Below, one piece after another: positions 1 to 5,409 of a stretch of 8,335 nucleotides of DNA. The stretch spans positions 1 to 8,335 of the forward strand of contig OMUE01000163.1 in the NCBI GenBank assembly GCA_900314165.1, in the 5' to 3' direction. The stretch's first letter is position 1. Each line of letters starts with the position of its first letter. The translations under genes and the position numbers were made by a program. This DNA comes from an uncultured Acidaminococcus sp. (GTDB lineage Bacteria > Bacillota_C > Negativicutes > Acidaminococcales > Acidaminococcaceae). The notes beneath the pieces were generated by a model, which saw nothing but the letters and a program-made list of their open reading frames with translations, ran no database searches and had not been told where the DNA came from.

Positions 1-820
1 TTTTCCCTGTAGTCCCATGCTTTTTGCCGTTCACATGCTGGCACCATTGAAGAGCCTGGCGGTTCAGGTCGTACAGATCGGTGAAACGTCTTCCGGGCAG
101 GAAGTTTTCTTTGAGATAGCGGACAGAACGTTCTACCTTCCCTTTTGTCTGGGGCCGACGTACCTTGCAGGTGGAAGGCTTGAAGCCCATATCGGCACAG
201 AAGCTTTCGAAAGCGGGAAGGAAGATAGTCTTCCCGGCCTCGTGCTTCAGGACAACTGTCTTCATGTTATCTGTCAGCACGACATCAGGGACTCCGCCAA
301 AATATTCAAAAGCGTTCAGGATGCAGCGTTCCAGGCTTTTGAGGTCACAACGTTTTGTGAATTCCACGTATCGGGTCCGAGAGTATCCCAGAGTCATGAC
401 GAAAGCTGGAACTTTGTGGAATTCGCCATCTGTGCCCAAATACTGGCAGATTCCCCAATCCATCTGGGCCTGCTTTCCAGGTCTGGTTTCATACCGTGGC
501 ACAGCCGGGATGGCCTTTGGCGGACGAAAAACGTGGACATAATCCTTGATGATGGTCTTCCCACCGGTGTAACCCATCTGTTGCAAGGTCTCCAGGATGA
601 CGACGCAGTTGAATATGCCATCGTGCATCATCTGGTTGACCTGCGGCTTAAAGGGATCCAGAATGGAACCGCGCTTATGAGGTGGCTCCGGCAGAGTACC
701 TACTTGCATATACTTCTTGGCCGTGTTCTTGGAAATATTCTGCTCTTTACCGATAGCATATGCGCTCTTGCCTTTTCTTGCACTATCGCGTATTATCATA
801 ATAAGCCCACTTCCTATCAT
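1..820 (-). CDS. istA: IS21-family transposase IstA, C-terminus beyond window edge
   Basis: This is a DDE transposase that cuts and joins IS21 element ends, normally with the helper ATPase IstB. Translating the minus strand from ATG at 820 gives about 273 uninterrupted residues running off the left edge. A helix-turn-helix-like segment lies near residues 15-38. The RNase H-fold core shows QMDWG (D121), LTDNMKT (D184) and KGKVERSV (E230), spaced as expected for the DDE triad and typical of IstA. The start is supported by an AGGGGG Shine-Dalgarno about 9 nt upstream, with a stop codon in frame just before it. No frameshift or stop is visible, so the visible part looks intact. The overlapping plus-strand reading frame (17-862) is an antisense shadow. 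Family assignment is strong; the specific IS name is not determined. Confidence 0.9.
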   Translation of the reverse strand, partial: MIGSGLIMIIRDSARKGKSAYAIGKEQNISKNTAKKYMQVGTLPEPPHKRGSILDPFKPQVNQMMHDGIFNCVVILETLQQMGYTGGKTIIKDYVHVFRPPKAIPAVPRYETRPGKQAQMDWGICQYLGTDGEFHKVPAFVMTLGYSRTRYVEFTKRCDLKSLERCILNAFEYFGGVPDVVLTDNMKTVVLKHEAGKTIFLPAFESFCADMGFKPSTCKVRRPQTKGKVERSVRYLKENFLPGRRFTDLYDLNRQALQWCQHVNGKKHGTTGK

Positions 821-879
821 TTTGGACTACCCCCTAACAAGTTTGCTCACTTATTATGGTAATCCATTTTGGTATGAGG

Positions 880-921
880 TGGGTCATTTTTTTCCGGCCC
901 TTTGGGTCAATTATAGTCCGG
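880..921 (-). repeat. IS21 end repeats (TGGGTCA...TCCGG, two units)
   Basis: Two units of TGGGTCA, 7-8 nt, then TCCGG start at 880 and 903, a spacing of 23 bp or about two helical turns. They sit between istA and the presumed tip and are the likely transposase binding sites. The same plan with TGAGCCA recurs at 1481-1532 and 7273-7346. Confidence 0.6.
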
Positions 922-988
922 CCTTAACACCGGAGACAATCCAGTGGTGAGGAGCTTTTCTTATGCCTTGATGGTCTGGCCGTTTCGG

Positions 989-1038
989 AGTAAGTGCCCA
1001 ACAACTTGACGTCCTTCTACCTCACTCCTCTTAGTGAG
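989..1038 (+). repeat. Direct repeat DR1, copy 1, with 3' hairpin
   Basis: The 29 bp at 989-1017 (starting AGTAAGTGCCCAACAACTTG) recur exactly at 7212-7240 in the same orientation. Both copies continue into a short hairpin: here CTCACT pairs with AGTGAG across a 6-nt loop (1021-1038). The leading GTAAG resembles IS66-type termini, but no IS66 gene is present, so the origin is open. Confidence 0.7.
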
Positions 1039-1045
1039 ATACTAA

Positions 1046-1141
1046 GTGCAGAACAAAGTACTATGCTGAGTTTACCTAGTTTGCCAAGTTTTTAAAGTCG
1101 ACTCTAAAAACTCGCTAAACTCAGGGAAGGAGTGTCTGCAC
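1046..1141. other. 96-nt nested inverted repeat (possible structured RNA or cruciform)
   Basis: Three helices nest: GTGCAG (1046-1051) with CTGCAC (1136-1141), CTGAGTTTA (1066-1074) with TAAACTCAG (1116-1124), and AGTTTTTA (1087-1094) with TAAAAACT (1105-1112), closed by the palindrome AGTCGACT at the apex. A second hairpin, ACCAGT/ACTGGT, follows within 1160-1185, and AAAACTCGCTA is repeated at 1107 and 1153. No coding frame or known RNA family was recognised. It may be a regulatory RNA, a palindromic mobile-element end or a remnant. Confidence 0.45.
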
Positions 1142-1194
1142 ATGGATGATGTAAAACTCGCTACCAGTCAGTGAGTACTACTGGTGTTCATGCG

Positions 1195-1262
1195 GAAATC
1201 TCAATTTAGATTGAATTCCTCATTGAGCACCATCGATAGTCTGTTCAGCACCGACAGGCACC
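1195..1262 (+). repeat. Diverged repeat DR2, copy 1
   Basis: This segment shares an ordered set of short matches with 1573-1634: AATCT, TTGAA-TTCCT, GAGCACC, CGATA and GGCACC. Spacing is similar but with small indels. It appears to be an old duplication rich in GAGCACC/CAGCACC motifs. The pairing was made by eye and is approximate. Confidence 0.35.
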
Positions 1263-1280
1263 AAGGCTTCAAGGCTAGAG

Positions 1281-1365
1281 TGGTCATTTTAAATGAGCTG
1301 AAATTGGTCGTTTTCGCCTGACTCTGGTGAGCCGGGATTCATTTAGAGTCAAGTTAAAATGACCA
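1281..1365. repeat. 85-bp MITE-like element with 12-bp terminal inverted repeats
   Basis: TGGTCATTTTAA (1281-1292) is matched by its exact complement TTAAAATGACCA (1354-1365). Inside, GACTCT (1320-1325) pairs with AGAGTC (1345-1350). TGGTC recurs at 1305 and TGGTGA at 1325, a spacing of 20-24 bp like IS21 end repeats. It could be a non-autonomous miniature element or two IS21-like ends brought face to face. There is no coding capacity. Confidence 0.5.
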
Positions 1366-1385
1366 TTTTGGAGGGCGCTGCCCGG

Positions 1386-1430
1386 CCCCACCACCGTGCC
1401 AGTTGGCACGGTTCCCCTCCCCTGCGGGGA
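1386..1430. repeat. GC-rich double-hairpin repeat, copy 1
   Basis: CCCACCACC leads into CCGTGCCA-GT-TGGCACGG (1394-1411, an 8-bp perfect stem) and then TCCCC-TGC-GGGGA (1418-1430). A diverged relative with CCCACCACC, then ACCA and TTGGCA, lies at 3813-3841, where the stem is degraded. There is no U-tract, so it is a dispersed palindromic repeat and not a clear terminator. Confidence 0.55.
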
Positions 1431-1480
1431 TGACAATAAAACTGGTGCTCTGGCCGCTGAAGAAACGCATTCCGCTCCTG

Positions 1481-1532
1481 AGAGCCACTGTTCCGGAGAG
1501 GTTGAGCCACCCTTCCGGTCCAACTTGAACCA
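1481..1532 (+). repeat. IS21-like end array (GAGCCA units, 22-23 bp period)
   Basis: AGAGCCA (1481), TGAGCCA (1503) and TGAACCA (1526) recur every 22-23 bp, the first two followed by TCCGG. The plan matches the end repeats beside istA, and the unit reading TGAGCCACCCTTCCGG is identical to one at 7295. No transposase gene is attached, so this is likely a relict IS end. Confidence 0.55.
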
Positions 1533-1572
1533 GTAAAACCGGTGCTGAAGTGTGCACAACCGGTGCCCAGAG

Positions 1573-1634
1573 GAAAATCTGTACTGGTTGAAATTCCTTC
1601 ATGAGCACCGCCGATACGCAGATCGGCACCAGGC
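1573..1634 (+). repeat. Diverged repeat DR2, copy 2
   Basis: This is the partner of 1195-1262, sharing AATCT, TTGAAATTCCT, GAGCACC, CGATA and CGGCACC in the same order. It is followed by two copies of GCTTGAGTCG (1659 and 1689, 30 bp apart). Confidence 0.35.
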
Positions 1635-1699
1635 AGCGACCATTCCTGTGCCGAAGAGGCTTGAGTCGAAGCAGCAAAGTCGAAGCGTGCTTGAGTCGT

Positions 1700-1812
1700 G
1701 GGCCGCTGGCCGTGCGGAGCACACTGGTGTTCCACGCGGCAGCGTGTGAACTCTGTCGTCCGTCGTATGTCTTCCGTCTGACGTCTCAGTCAAGCTGTGC
1801 AGCGCACGTCGG
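1700..1812 (+). repeat. GC-rich dispersed repeat R, copy A
   Basis: It begins with the mini-hairpin GGCC-GCT-GGCC (1701-1711), then runs through GTGCGGAGCACACTGG, a CAGCGTG segment, a stretch of GTC/CGT-like near-repeats (about 1750-1787) and AAGCTGTGCAG. Copies B (3294) and C (3931) share it, but copy A diverges after about 1812 and lacks the CCCC palindrome that ends B and C. It stands immediately before the ACGA palindromes of the first ATPase gene. Confidence 0.8.
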
Positions 1813-1832
1813 GAGAAGTTTTTGCTATTTGC

Positions 1833-1872
1833 TATTACGAAAAAAAGTGAAAACGCACTAAAACTCGTAATA
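1833..1872 (-). repeat. ACGA-type palindrome P1
   Basis: TATTACGA (1833-1840) and TCGTAATA (1865-1872) are perfect 8-bp arms around a 24-nt A-rich centre. Read on the minus strand, P1 resembles P2, sharing the arm and an internal AGTGCGTT, so P1 and P2 are the same repeat in opposite orientations. A small hairpin, AAATGC-TATT-GCATTT (1879-1894), lies between them. Confidence 0.75.
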
Positions 1873-1915
1873 AAAAACAAATGCTATTGCATTTTGCCTA
1901 TAGTAGAGACATAAT

Positions 1916-1955
1916 TATTACGAAAACAAGTGCGTTAGCATAAAATTTCGTAATA
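1916..1955 (+). repeat. ACGA-type palindrome P2, directly upstream of the first ATPase gene
   Basis: TATTACGAAA (1916-1925) and TTTCGTAATA (1946-1955) are perfect 10-bp arms around a 20-nt centre. The right arm ends at the start of the ATPase gene's AGAGG ribosome site. The position suits an operator or a leader hairpin that could mask translation; there is no U-tract. The outer CTATT/AATAG and inner AAA/TTT are shared with P3-P5, while the 4-base core (ACGA) differs. Confidence 0.8.
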
Positions 1956-1959
1956 GAGG
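1955..1959 (+). promoter_or_regulatory. Ribosome binding site deciding the start of the first ATPase
   Basis: AGAGG is only one nucleotide from the upstream ATG at 1961 but 7 nt from the ATG at 1967, so 1967 is the better start. It overlaps the last base of palindrome P2, so folding of P2 in RNA could influence access. Confidence 0.6.
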
Positions 1960-1966
1960 TATGAAT

Positions 1967-3220
1967 ATGGAAATCCCACGCAATGACTATTTAAACCGCT
2001 TAATCCGGAAAAAACAAAATGGATTGATAAAAATTATCACCGGTATCAGAAGATGTGGTAAATCGTATCTGCTTTTTAATCTGTTTCATGAGTATTTGAT
2101 CCGTGCAGGAGTTAAAAAGGATCATATCATCGAGATTGCTTTGGATGATCGCAGCAATAAATCCTTACGTAATCCGGATGAAATGCTCACGTTTGTTAAA
2201 GATCAGATTAGGGATGATGACCTATACTATATCATTCTTGACGAAGTACAGCTTTTGCGTGAATTTGAAGACGTCCTAAACAGTCTTCTGCATATCAGGA
2301 ATGCCGATATTTATGTAACAGGCAGCAATTCGCGATTTCTATCCTCCGAAGTAGTTACTGAATTCAGGGGGCGAGGTGATGAAATCCGGGTCCATCCACT
2401 TAGCTTTCGTGAATTTGTGTCTGCTTATGATGGACCAGTGGATGCGGCTTGGGATGATTATTTTAATTATGGTGGACTGCCTTTGATCCTCTCCATGAAT
2501 AGTGTAGAAGATAAAGTTGAATATCTTTCTACTCTTTTCCAAAAAGTGTATCTGTCAGATATTATAGATCGTAATAAAATACGGAATAAAGAAGAATTAG
2601 ATGAACTGGTGGACATTTTGGCTTCGTCTGTCGGAAGCCTGACAAATCCATCCAAGCTGGTCCGCACTTTTAAAAGTGTCAAGAATAAAATCATCAGTGA
2701 TAAAACGTTGAAGTCCTACCTGGATGATCTGGAAGATGCTTTCCTGATCAATAAGGCAAAACGATTTGATATCAAGGGGAAACGGTATATTGGGTCTCCT
2801 GCAAAATACTACTTTGAAGATATTGGCCTTCGAAATGTCAGATTGAATTTCAGGCAGGTTGAGGAAACTCATATTATGGAAAACCTGATTTATAATGAAC
2901 TCCGCATCAGAGGGTATAAAGTGGATGTGGGGCTTGTAGAATATTATGAAACGGACACGGAAGGCAAGCGGAAAAAGAAGCAGTTGGAAGTTGATTTTAT
3001 TGCAACAAAGGGCAGTGAGAAATATTACGTGCAGTCAGCCTTTGCTATGAACAATTTGGATAAAATAAAACAAGAACAACGGCCACTTACTTCTATTTCT
3101 GATTCCTTTAAAAAAATCATCGTGGTGGGAGACAACATAAAGGTCAGAAGGAATGAGGAAGGAATTGTGACCATCGGATTGCAGAATTTTTTGCTGGATG
3201 AACATAGCCTGAACCTGTGA
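1967..3220 (+). CDS. AAA+ ATPase with DUF4143 and PD-(D/E)XK-like C-terminus (COG1373 type)
   Basis: This is a 417-aa member of the poorly understood COG1373 ATPases. The N-terminal AAA_14 module shows Walker A GIRRCGKS (26-33), Walker B YYIILDEVQ with D92-E93, and a sensor-like YVTGSNSR (116-123). The middle DUF4143-type region includes the ILASSVGSLTNPSKL stretch, then KSYLDDLEDAFLI and the FDIKGKRYI block. The C-terminus has LEVDF (D343) followed by KYYVQSA, the reduced PD-(D/E)XK-like signature of this family. Length is normal and the frame is intact. The start at 1967 is chosen by ribosome-site spacing, and its MEIPRNDYLNRL opening suits the family. The gene is visibly more AT-rich than the repeats around it, suggesting acquisition. 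Palindromes P1 and P2 stand directly upstream; a copy of repeat R follows it. ATP binding is well supported. The substrate is unknown; nucleic-acid action is inferred from the nuclease-like fold. Confidence 0.9.
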   Translation: MEIPRNDYLNRLIRKKQNGLIKIITGIRRCGKSYLLFNLFHEYLIRAGVKKDHIIEIALDDRSNKSLRNPDEMLTFVKDQIRDDDLYYIILDEVQLLREFEDVLNSLLHIRNADIYVTGSNSRFLSSEVVTEFRGRGDEIRVHPLSFREFVSAYDGPVDAAWDDYFNYGGLPLILSMNSVEDKVEYLSTLFQKVYLSDIIDRNKIRNKEELDELVDILASSVGSLTNPSKLVRTFKSVKNKIISDKTLKSYLDDLEDAFLINKAKRFDIKGKRYIGSPAKYYFEDIGLRNVRLNFRQVEETHIMENLIYNELRIRGYKVDVGLVEYYETDTEGKRKKKQLEVDFIATKGSEKYYVQSAFAMNNLDKIKQEQRPLTSISDSFKKIIVVGDNIKVRRNEEGIVTIGLQNFLLDEHSLNL

Positions 3221-3293
3221 GCCATCTTATCTCTGCCGATAGACGTTATGAGTCCGCTGGACGGCGGGAATAGAGAAGTCAGATGACAGAAGT
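3221..3293. other. Short spacer with mini-hairpin and a palindrome half-site
   Basis: GTCC-GCT-GGAC (3252-3262) is a compensated variant of the GGCC-GCT-GGCC hairpin that opens repeat copies A and C. GGGAATAGAG (3266-3275) matches 10 bases of the right arm of the CCCC-type palindromes. GAAGTCA is repeated at 3275 and 3289. There is no terminator-like hairpin with a U-tract after the ATPase stop codon. Confidence 0.4.
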
Positions 3294-3435
3294 CAGCGTG
3301 GTTCCTCTGTCGTCCGTCGTATGTCTTCCGTCTGACGTCTCATCCAAGCTGTGCAGTGCACGCCGGACTCTTGTGTAAGATTATAAAAAACTCTATTCCC
3401 CAAAAATAAAAAATATTGGACTTTGGGGAATAGAG
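3294..3435 (+). repeat. Dispersed repeat R, copy B, ending in palindrome P3
   Basis: From CAGCGTGG to the end of P3 this is almost identical to copy C (3971-4104). The main difference is 7 bp (about 3314-3320) absent from C. Together B and C form direct repeats of about 140 bp flanking the zinc-ribbon gene, so the gene could be lost or multiplied by recombination between them. Confidence 0.85.
3391..3435 (+). repeat. CCCC-type palindrome P3
   Basis: The arms CTCTATTCCCCAAA (3391-3404) and TTTGGGGAATAGAG (3422-3435) are perfect over 14 bp, with a 17-nt A/T-rich centre containing AAATATT. The sequence after the right arm is CATGGCTTGG, with no U-tract, so it is not a standard intrinsic terminator. 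It lies 33 bp before the zinc-ribbon start codon, in the position of an operator or leader element. Confidence 0.85.
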
Positions 3436-3468
3436 CATGGCTTGGAAGAGAAAAGGAGGAAAAATCGG

Positions 3469-3795
3469 ATGAAATACACTGGGAAATACAAAAAGATGGC
3501 GGAACAGTTCCGCAAAGATGGTGTGGATGAAGCTACGATTGAAAGATTCATCCGGCAGGAAATGGATCAGGATGAGTTTGAAAAGGGGGCAGGAACTACG
3601 GACATCAAAGCGCTGAAGCTTTGGAGTTCCTATCCGGAGGATGCTAAAGAAATGTGGCTTACAAGTGCGTTTTGCCCGAACTGTGGCGTGACCTCGTTTA
3701 AACCTGGCTATAATCTGCGGAAGGATCGATTCGGCGTTATTATTGAAGGGTTCTGCAGCAAATGTGGGGCACCTATCGTAAGGGTGTGCGACTAA
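3469..3795 (+). CDS. 108-aa zinc-ribbon protein of unknown function
   Basis: This is a small soluble protein with no signal peptide or membrane segment. Residues 1-60 are charged and likely helical. The C-terminal part has CPNC (69-72) and CSKC (96-99), a spacing typical of a zinc ribbon, with a further Cys at 107. The start at 3469 is fixed by a perfect AGGAGG nearby; a TTG further upstream in frame has no such support. It is bracketed by near-identical repeat copies B and C, and the same CCCC palindrome precedes both it and the second ATPase, which suggests shared control or shared transfer. I do not recognise the family. DNA or RNA binding is plausible for a zinc ribbon but is not shown by the sequence. 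Confidence 0.75.
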   Translation: MKYTGKYKKMAEQFRKDGVDEATIERFIRQEMDQDEFEKGAGTTDIKALKLWSSYPEDAKEMWLTSAFCPNCGVTSFKPGYNLRKDRFGVIIEGFCSKCGAPIVRVCD

Positions 3796-3930
3796 GGAAC
3801 CCTTGGAATGAACCCACCACCATACCAACTCTTGGCAACGGGCTTACCGCCGAACGGCTTCGCCATTCTCTGGCAAGCCCCTACGGAAGGAACGGTTCCC
3901 AACTACCTACTACACAAGCGAGTGCGGACT
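3796..3930. repeat. Degraded GC-rich repeat (relative of 1386-1430)
   Basis: CCCACCACC followed by ACCA and TTGGCA (3813-3835) matches the order seen at 1386-1408, but the stem is broken. GGGCTT (3840-3845) can pair with AAGCCC (3875-3880). No gene or ribosome site is visible; the reading frames here are repeat-derived. Confidence 0.45.
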
Positions 3931-4104
3931 GGGCCGCTGGCCGTGCGGAGCACACTGGCGTTCCACGCGGCAGCGTGGTTCCTCTGTCGTCCGTCTTCCG
4001 TCTGACATCTCATCCAAGCTGTGCAGTGCACGCCGGACTCTTGTGTAAGATTATAAAAAACTCTATTCCCCAAAAATGAAAAATATTGAATTTTGGGGAA
4101 TAGA
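3931..4104 (+). repeat. Dispersed repeat R, copy C, ending in palindrome P4
   Basis: This is the fullest copy. It begins like copy A with the GGCC-GCT-GGCC mini-hairpin (3932-3942) and GTGCGGAGCACACTGG, then continues like copy B through AAGCTGTGCAGTGCACGCC into the palindrome. The stretch TTGTGTAAGATTATAAAAAA immediately before the palindrome is identical in B and C, so the upstream context of P3 and P4 is conserved too and may contain a promoter, though no good -35/-10 pair was found. Confidence 0.85.
4062..4104 (+). repeat. CCCC-type palindrome P4, upstream of the second ATPase gene
   Basis: TCTATTCCCCAAAA (4062-4075) and TTTTGGGGAATAGA (4091-4104) are perfect 14-bp arms with a 15-nt centre. 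The arms are as in P3, while the centre differs at a few bases. There is no U-tract. It ends 41 bp before the ATG of the second ATPase. Confidence 0.85.
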
Positions 4105-4145
4105 CAGTCTATAATAAGAGTAATCAAAGATCAGGGGGGACAGCC

Positions 4146-5354
4146 ATGAAATTAATCGCAAGAGACAGATATCTGCAAGAGCTGGAACAAGTCCGTCTGA
4201 TTCCTGATATTAAAGTGATTACAGGGATTCGCCGATCAGGGAAATCAAAACTGTTGGAAGCCTGGGCAGAAAGACTGAAAGCCCTGGATCCTGAGTCCGT
4301 GATTATCCATGTGAATTTCAATCTGACGGAATACGAAGGGCTTTTAGAATACTATGCTCTGGAGAATTATGTGGACAGCAGGGCTGCAGCAGGCGGAAAC
4401 ACCTATGTGCTGATTGATGAGATCCAGATGTGCAAAGGTTTTGAGAAAGCTATCAATAGTTTGTACACAAAGGAAAAATACGACATCTATGTCACAGGTT
4501 CTAATGCGTTCCTGCAGAGCAGCGACCTGGCGACTTTGTTTGTGGGGCGTTCTTATGAAATCCACATTTTCCCGTTTTCCTTTCAAGAGTATCTGACCTA
4601 TTTCCCGTCAGAGAATAATTATGGGAGTTTCACCCGATATATCTCGGACGGGGGCATGGCGGGGTCTTATTTATATAGGACAGAACAGCAACGGCATCAA
4701 TACCTCAATCATGAAGTGATGAATTCTCTGATTGTCCGGGATATTGTGGCAAAATATAAGATCAGGAATCTGGCTTTGGTGGAAACGCTGGTAGACTATC
4801 TTATGGATAATATAGGGAATCTGACTTCTATCCGGAAGATTACAGATACTCTGGCCTCTAATCGGACAAAGGTGGACCATAAAACCATCGCCAGGTATAT
4901 TGGCTTTTTGTGTAATGCCTTTGCCTTCTACAAGGTGCGCAGGTACGATATCCGAGGCAGAAAATATCTGAGGACAGAGGATAAATATTATCTGGCTGAT
5001 CATAGCTTCCGTACAGCCAGGCTGGGAACCAGGAATCAGGATTACGGGCATATCTTGGAAAACATCATAGCGATTGAGCTCCTGCGCAGAGGCTATGAGG
5101 TTTATGTTGGCGTCCTGTATAAAAAAGAAATCGATTTTGTGGCTATCAAGGATGGCATGAAGTTCTATATCCAGGTGGCTAATGATCTGTCTGAAAAAAG
5201 AACCTTTGAACGGGAAGTAGAGCCTTTGCTGAAAATCCAGGATGCCTATCCGAAAATGGTCATTGCCCGTATTTTCCAACCTGCGTATCAATATGAAGGA
5301 ATACAGATTATTGATGCAGCAGACTGGCTTTTGGAATCTGTTCCCCAAAAATGA
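4146..5354 (+). CDS. Second AAA+ ATPase with DUF4143 and PD-(D/E)XK-like C-terminus (COG1373 type)
   Basis: This is a 402-aa paralogue of the 1967-3220 protein with the same domain order. Walker A is GIRRSGKS (27-34), Walker B is TYVLIDEIQ with D91-E92, and the sensor-like YVTGSNAF covers 115-122. The DUF4143-type region includes VDYLMDNIGNLTS and IRGRKYLRTEDKYYLAD. The C-terminus has KEIDFVAIKDG (D330) then FYIQVA (Q343), closer to the usual family motif than QSA in the first copy. An AGGGGGG ribosome site lies about 7-8 nt before the ATG. The two proteins are clearly diverged, so this is not a recent duplication. The gene is bracketed by palindromes P4 and P5, and its last codons (VPQK-stop) lie in the left arm of P5. 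ATP binding is well supported; the biological role is unknown. Confidence 0.92.
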   Translation: MKLIARDRYLQELEQVRLIPDIKVITGIRRSGKSKLLEAWAERLKALDPESVIIHVNFNLTEYEGLLEYYALENYVDSRAAAGGNTYVLIDEIQMCKGFEKAINSLYTKEKYDIYVTGSNAFLQSSDLATLFVGRSYEIHIFPFSFQEYLTYFPSENNYGSFTRYISDGGMAGSYLYRTEQQRHQYLNHEVMNSLIVRDIVAKYKIRNLALVETLVDYLMDNIGNLTSIRKITDTLASNRTKVDHKTIARYIGFLCNAFAFYKVRRYDIRGRKYLRTEDKYYLADHSFRTARLGTRNQDYGHILENIIAIELLRRGYEVYVGVLYKKEIDFVAIKDGMKFYIQVANDLSEKRTFEREVEPLLKIQDAYPKMVIARIFQPAYQYEGIQIIDAADWLLESVPQK

Positions 5355-5374
5355 AAATATTAAGTTTTGGGGAA
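5341..5374 (+). repeat. CCCC-type palindrome P5 overlapping the second ATPase stop codon
   Basis: TTCCCCAAAA (5341-5350) and TTTTGGGGAA (5365-5374) are perfect 10-bp arms with a 14-nt centre whose start matches P4. The left arm and centre supply the final codons and TGA stop of the ATPase; the right arm ends 36 bp before the next gene. ATAGG follows, as in the AATAG edge of P3 and P4. The base left of the arm is not the usual TA, so the left edge is eroded or was set by insertion into the gene end. Confidence 0.8.
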
Positions 5375-5409
5375 TAGGATGCAAGATGAAGTTTCAAAAG
5401 GAAGTGTTT

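Larger units (their letters stand above)
1..929 (-). mobile_element. Partial IS21-family insertion sequence (one end plus istA)
   Basis: The leftward transposase gene, together with end repeats just upstream of it, marks this as one end of an IS21-type element; the rest, including the expected istB ATPase gene, lies beyond the left edge. Upstream of istA the motif TGGGTCA occurs at 880 and 903, each followed by TCCGG (893 and 917), giving a repeat of about 23 bp. IS21 elements typically carry several such copies inside each end. The outer tip is placed tentatively at 929, where the minus strand reads TGTTAAGG; IS21 tips usually begin with TG. No flanking target duplication can be checked because the other end is missing. 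Confidence 0.75.
930..1832. other. Gene-free mosaic of repeat and IS-end debris
   Basis: No reading frame here has a credible start, ribosome site or recognisable protein. Frames that stay open, especially 1284-1880, coincide with GC-rich repeats and translate to low-complexity, Arg/Ser-rich products. The segment instead holds, in order: a 29-bp direct repeat with a hairpin (989), a 96-nt nested hairpin (1046), a diverged repeat (1195), an 85-bp inverted-repeat element (1281), two strong hairpins (1394, 1418), an IS21-like end array (1481), a second copy of the diverged repeat (1573) and a GC-rich dispersed repeat (1700). It is best read as layered mobile-element remains. Confidence 0.7.

Noticed and set aside
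17..862. Long plus-strand open frame of 281 codons
   Set aside because: It is antisense to istA, whose minus-strand frame has DDE motifs and a ribosome site. The plus-strand product has no recognisable features.
1284..1880. Several overlapping open frames on both strands
   Set aside because: They are Arg/Ser/Ala-rich translations of GC-rich dispersed repeats and hairpins with no ribosome sites; the same peptides recur from repeat copy C.
1887..1920. Sigma-70 promoter for the first ATPase
   Set aside because: TTGCCT (1894) and the AT-rich stretch near 1912-1920 give spacings of only 12-15 bp, so no convincing pair was found.
1961..1966. ATG 1961 as the first ATPase start
   Set aside because: The AGAGG site ends one base before it, too close for initiation; ATG 1967 has proper spacing.
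3391..3435. P3 (and P4, P5) as rho-independent terminators
   Set aside because: The stems are strong but no U-tract follows, the loops are 14-17 nt, and P3 and P4 lie upstream of genes they would otherwise shut off.
3442..3468. TTG 3442 as start of the zinc-ribbon gene
   Set aside because: ATG 3469 has a perfect AGGAGG at the right distance; the upstream codons only read through that site.
1833..5374. The palindromes as a CRISPR array
   Set aside because: There are only five copies in two sequence types, hundreds of bases apart with genes between, and no short regular spacers or cas genes.
5242..5409. In-frame N-terminal extension of the secreted protein into the second ATPase gene
   Set aside because: It overlaps a strongly supported gene in another frame and would bury the signal peptide; ATG 5410 has a ribosome site.
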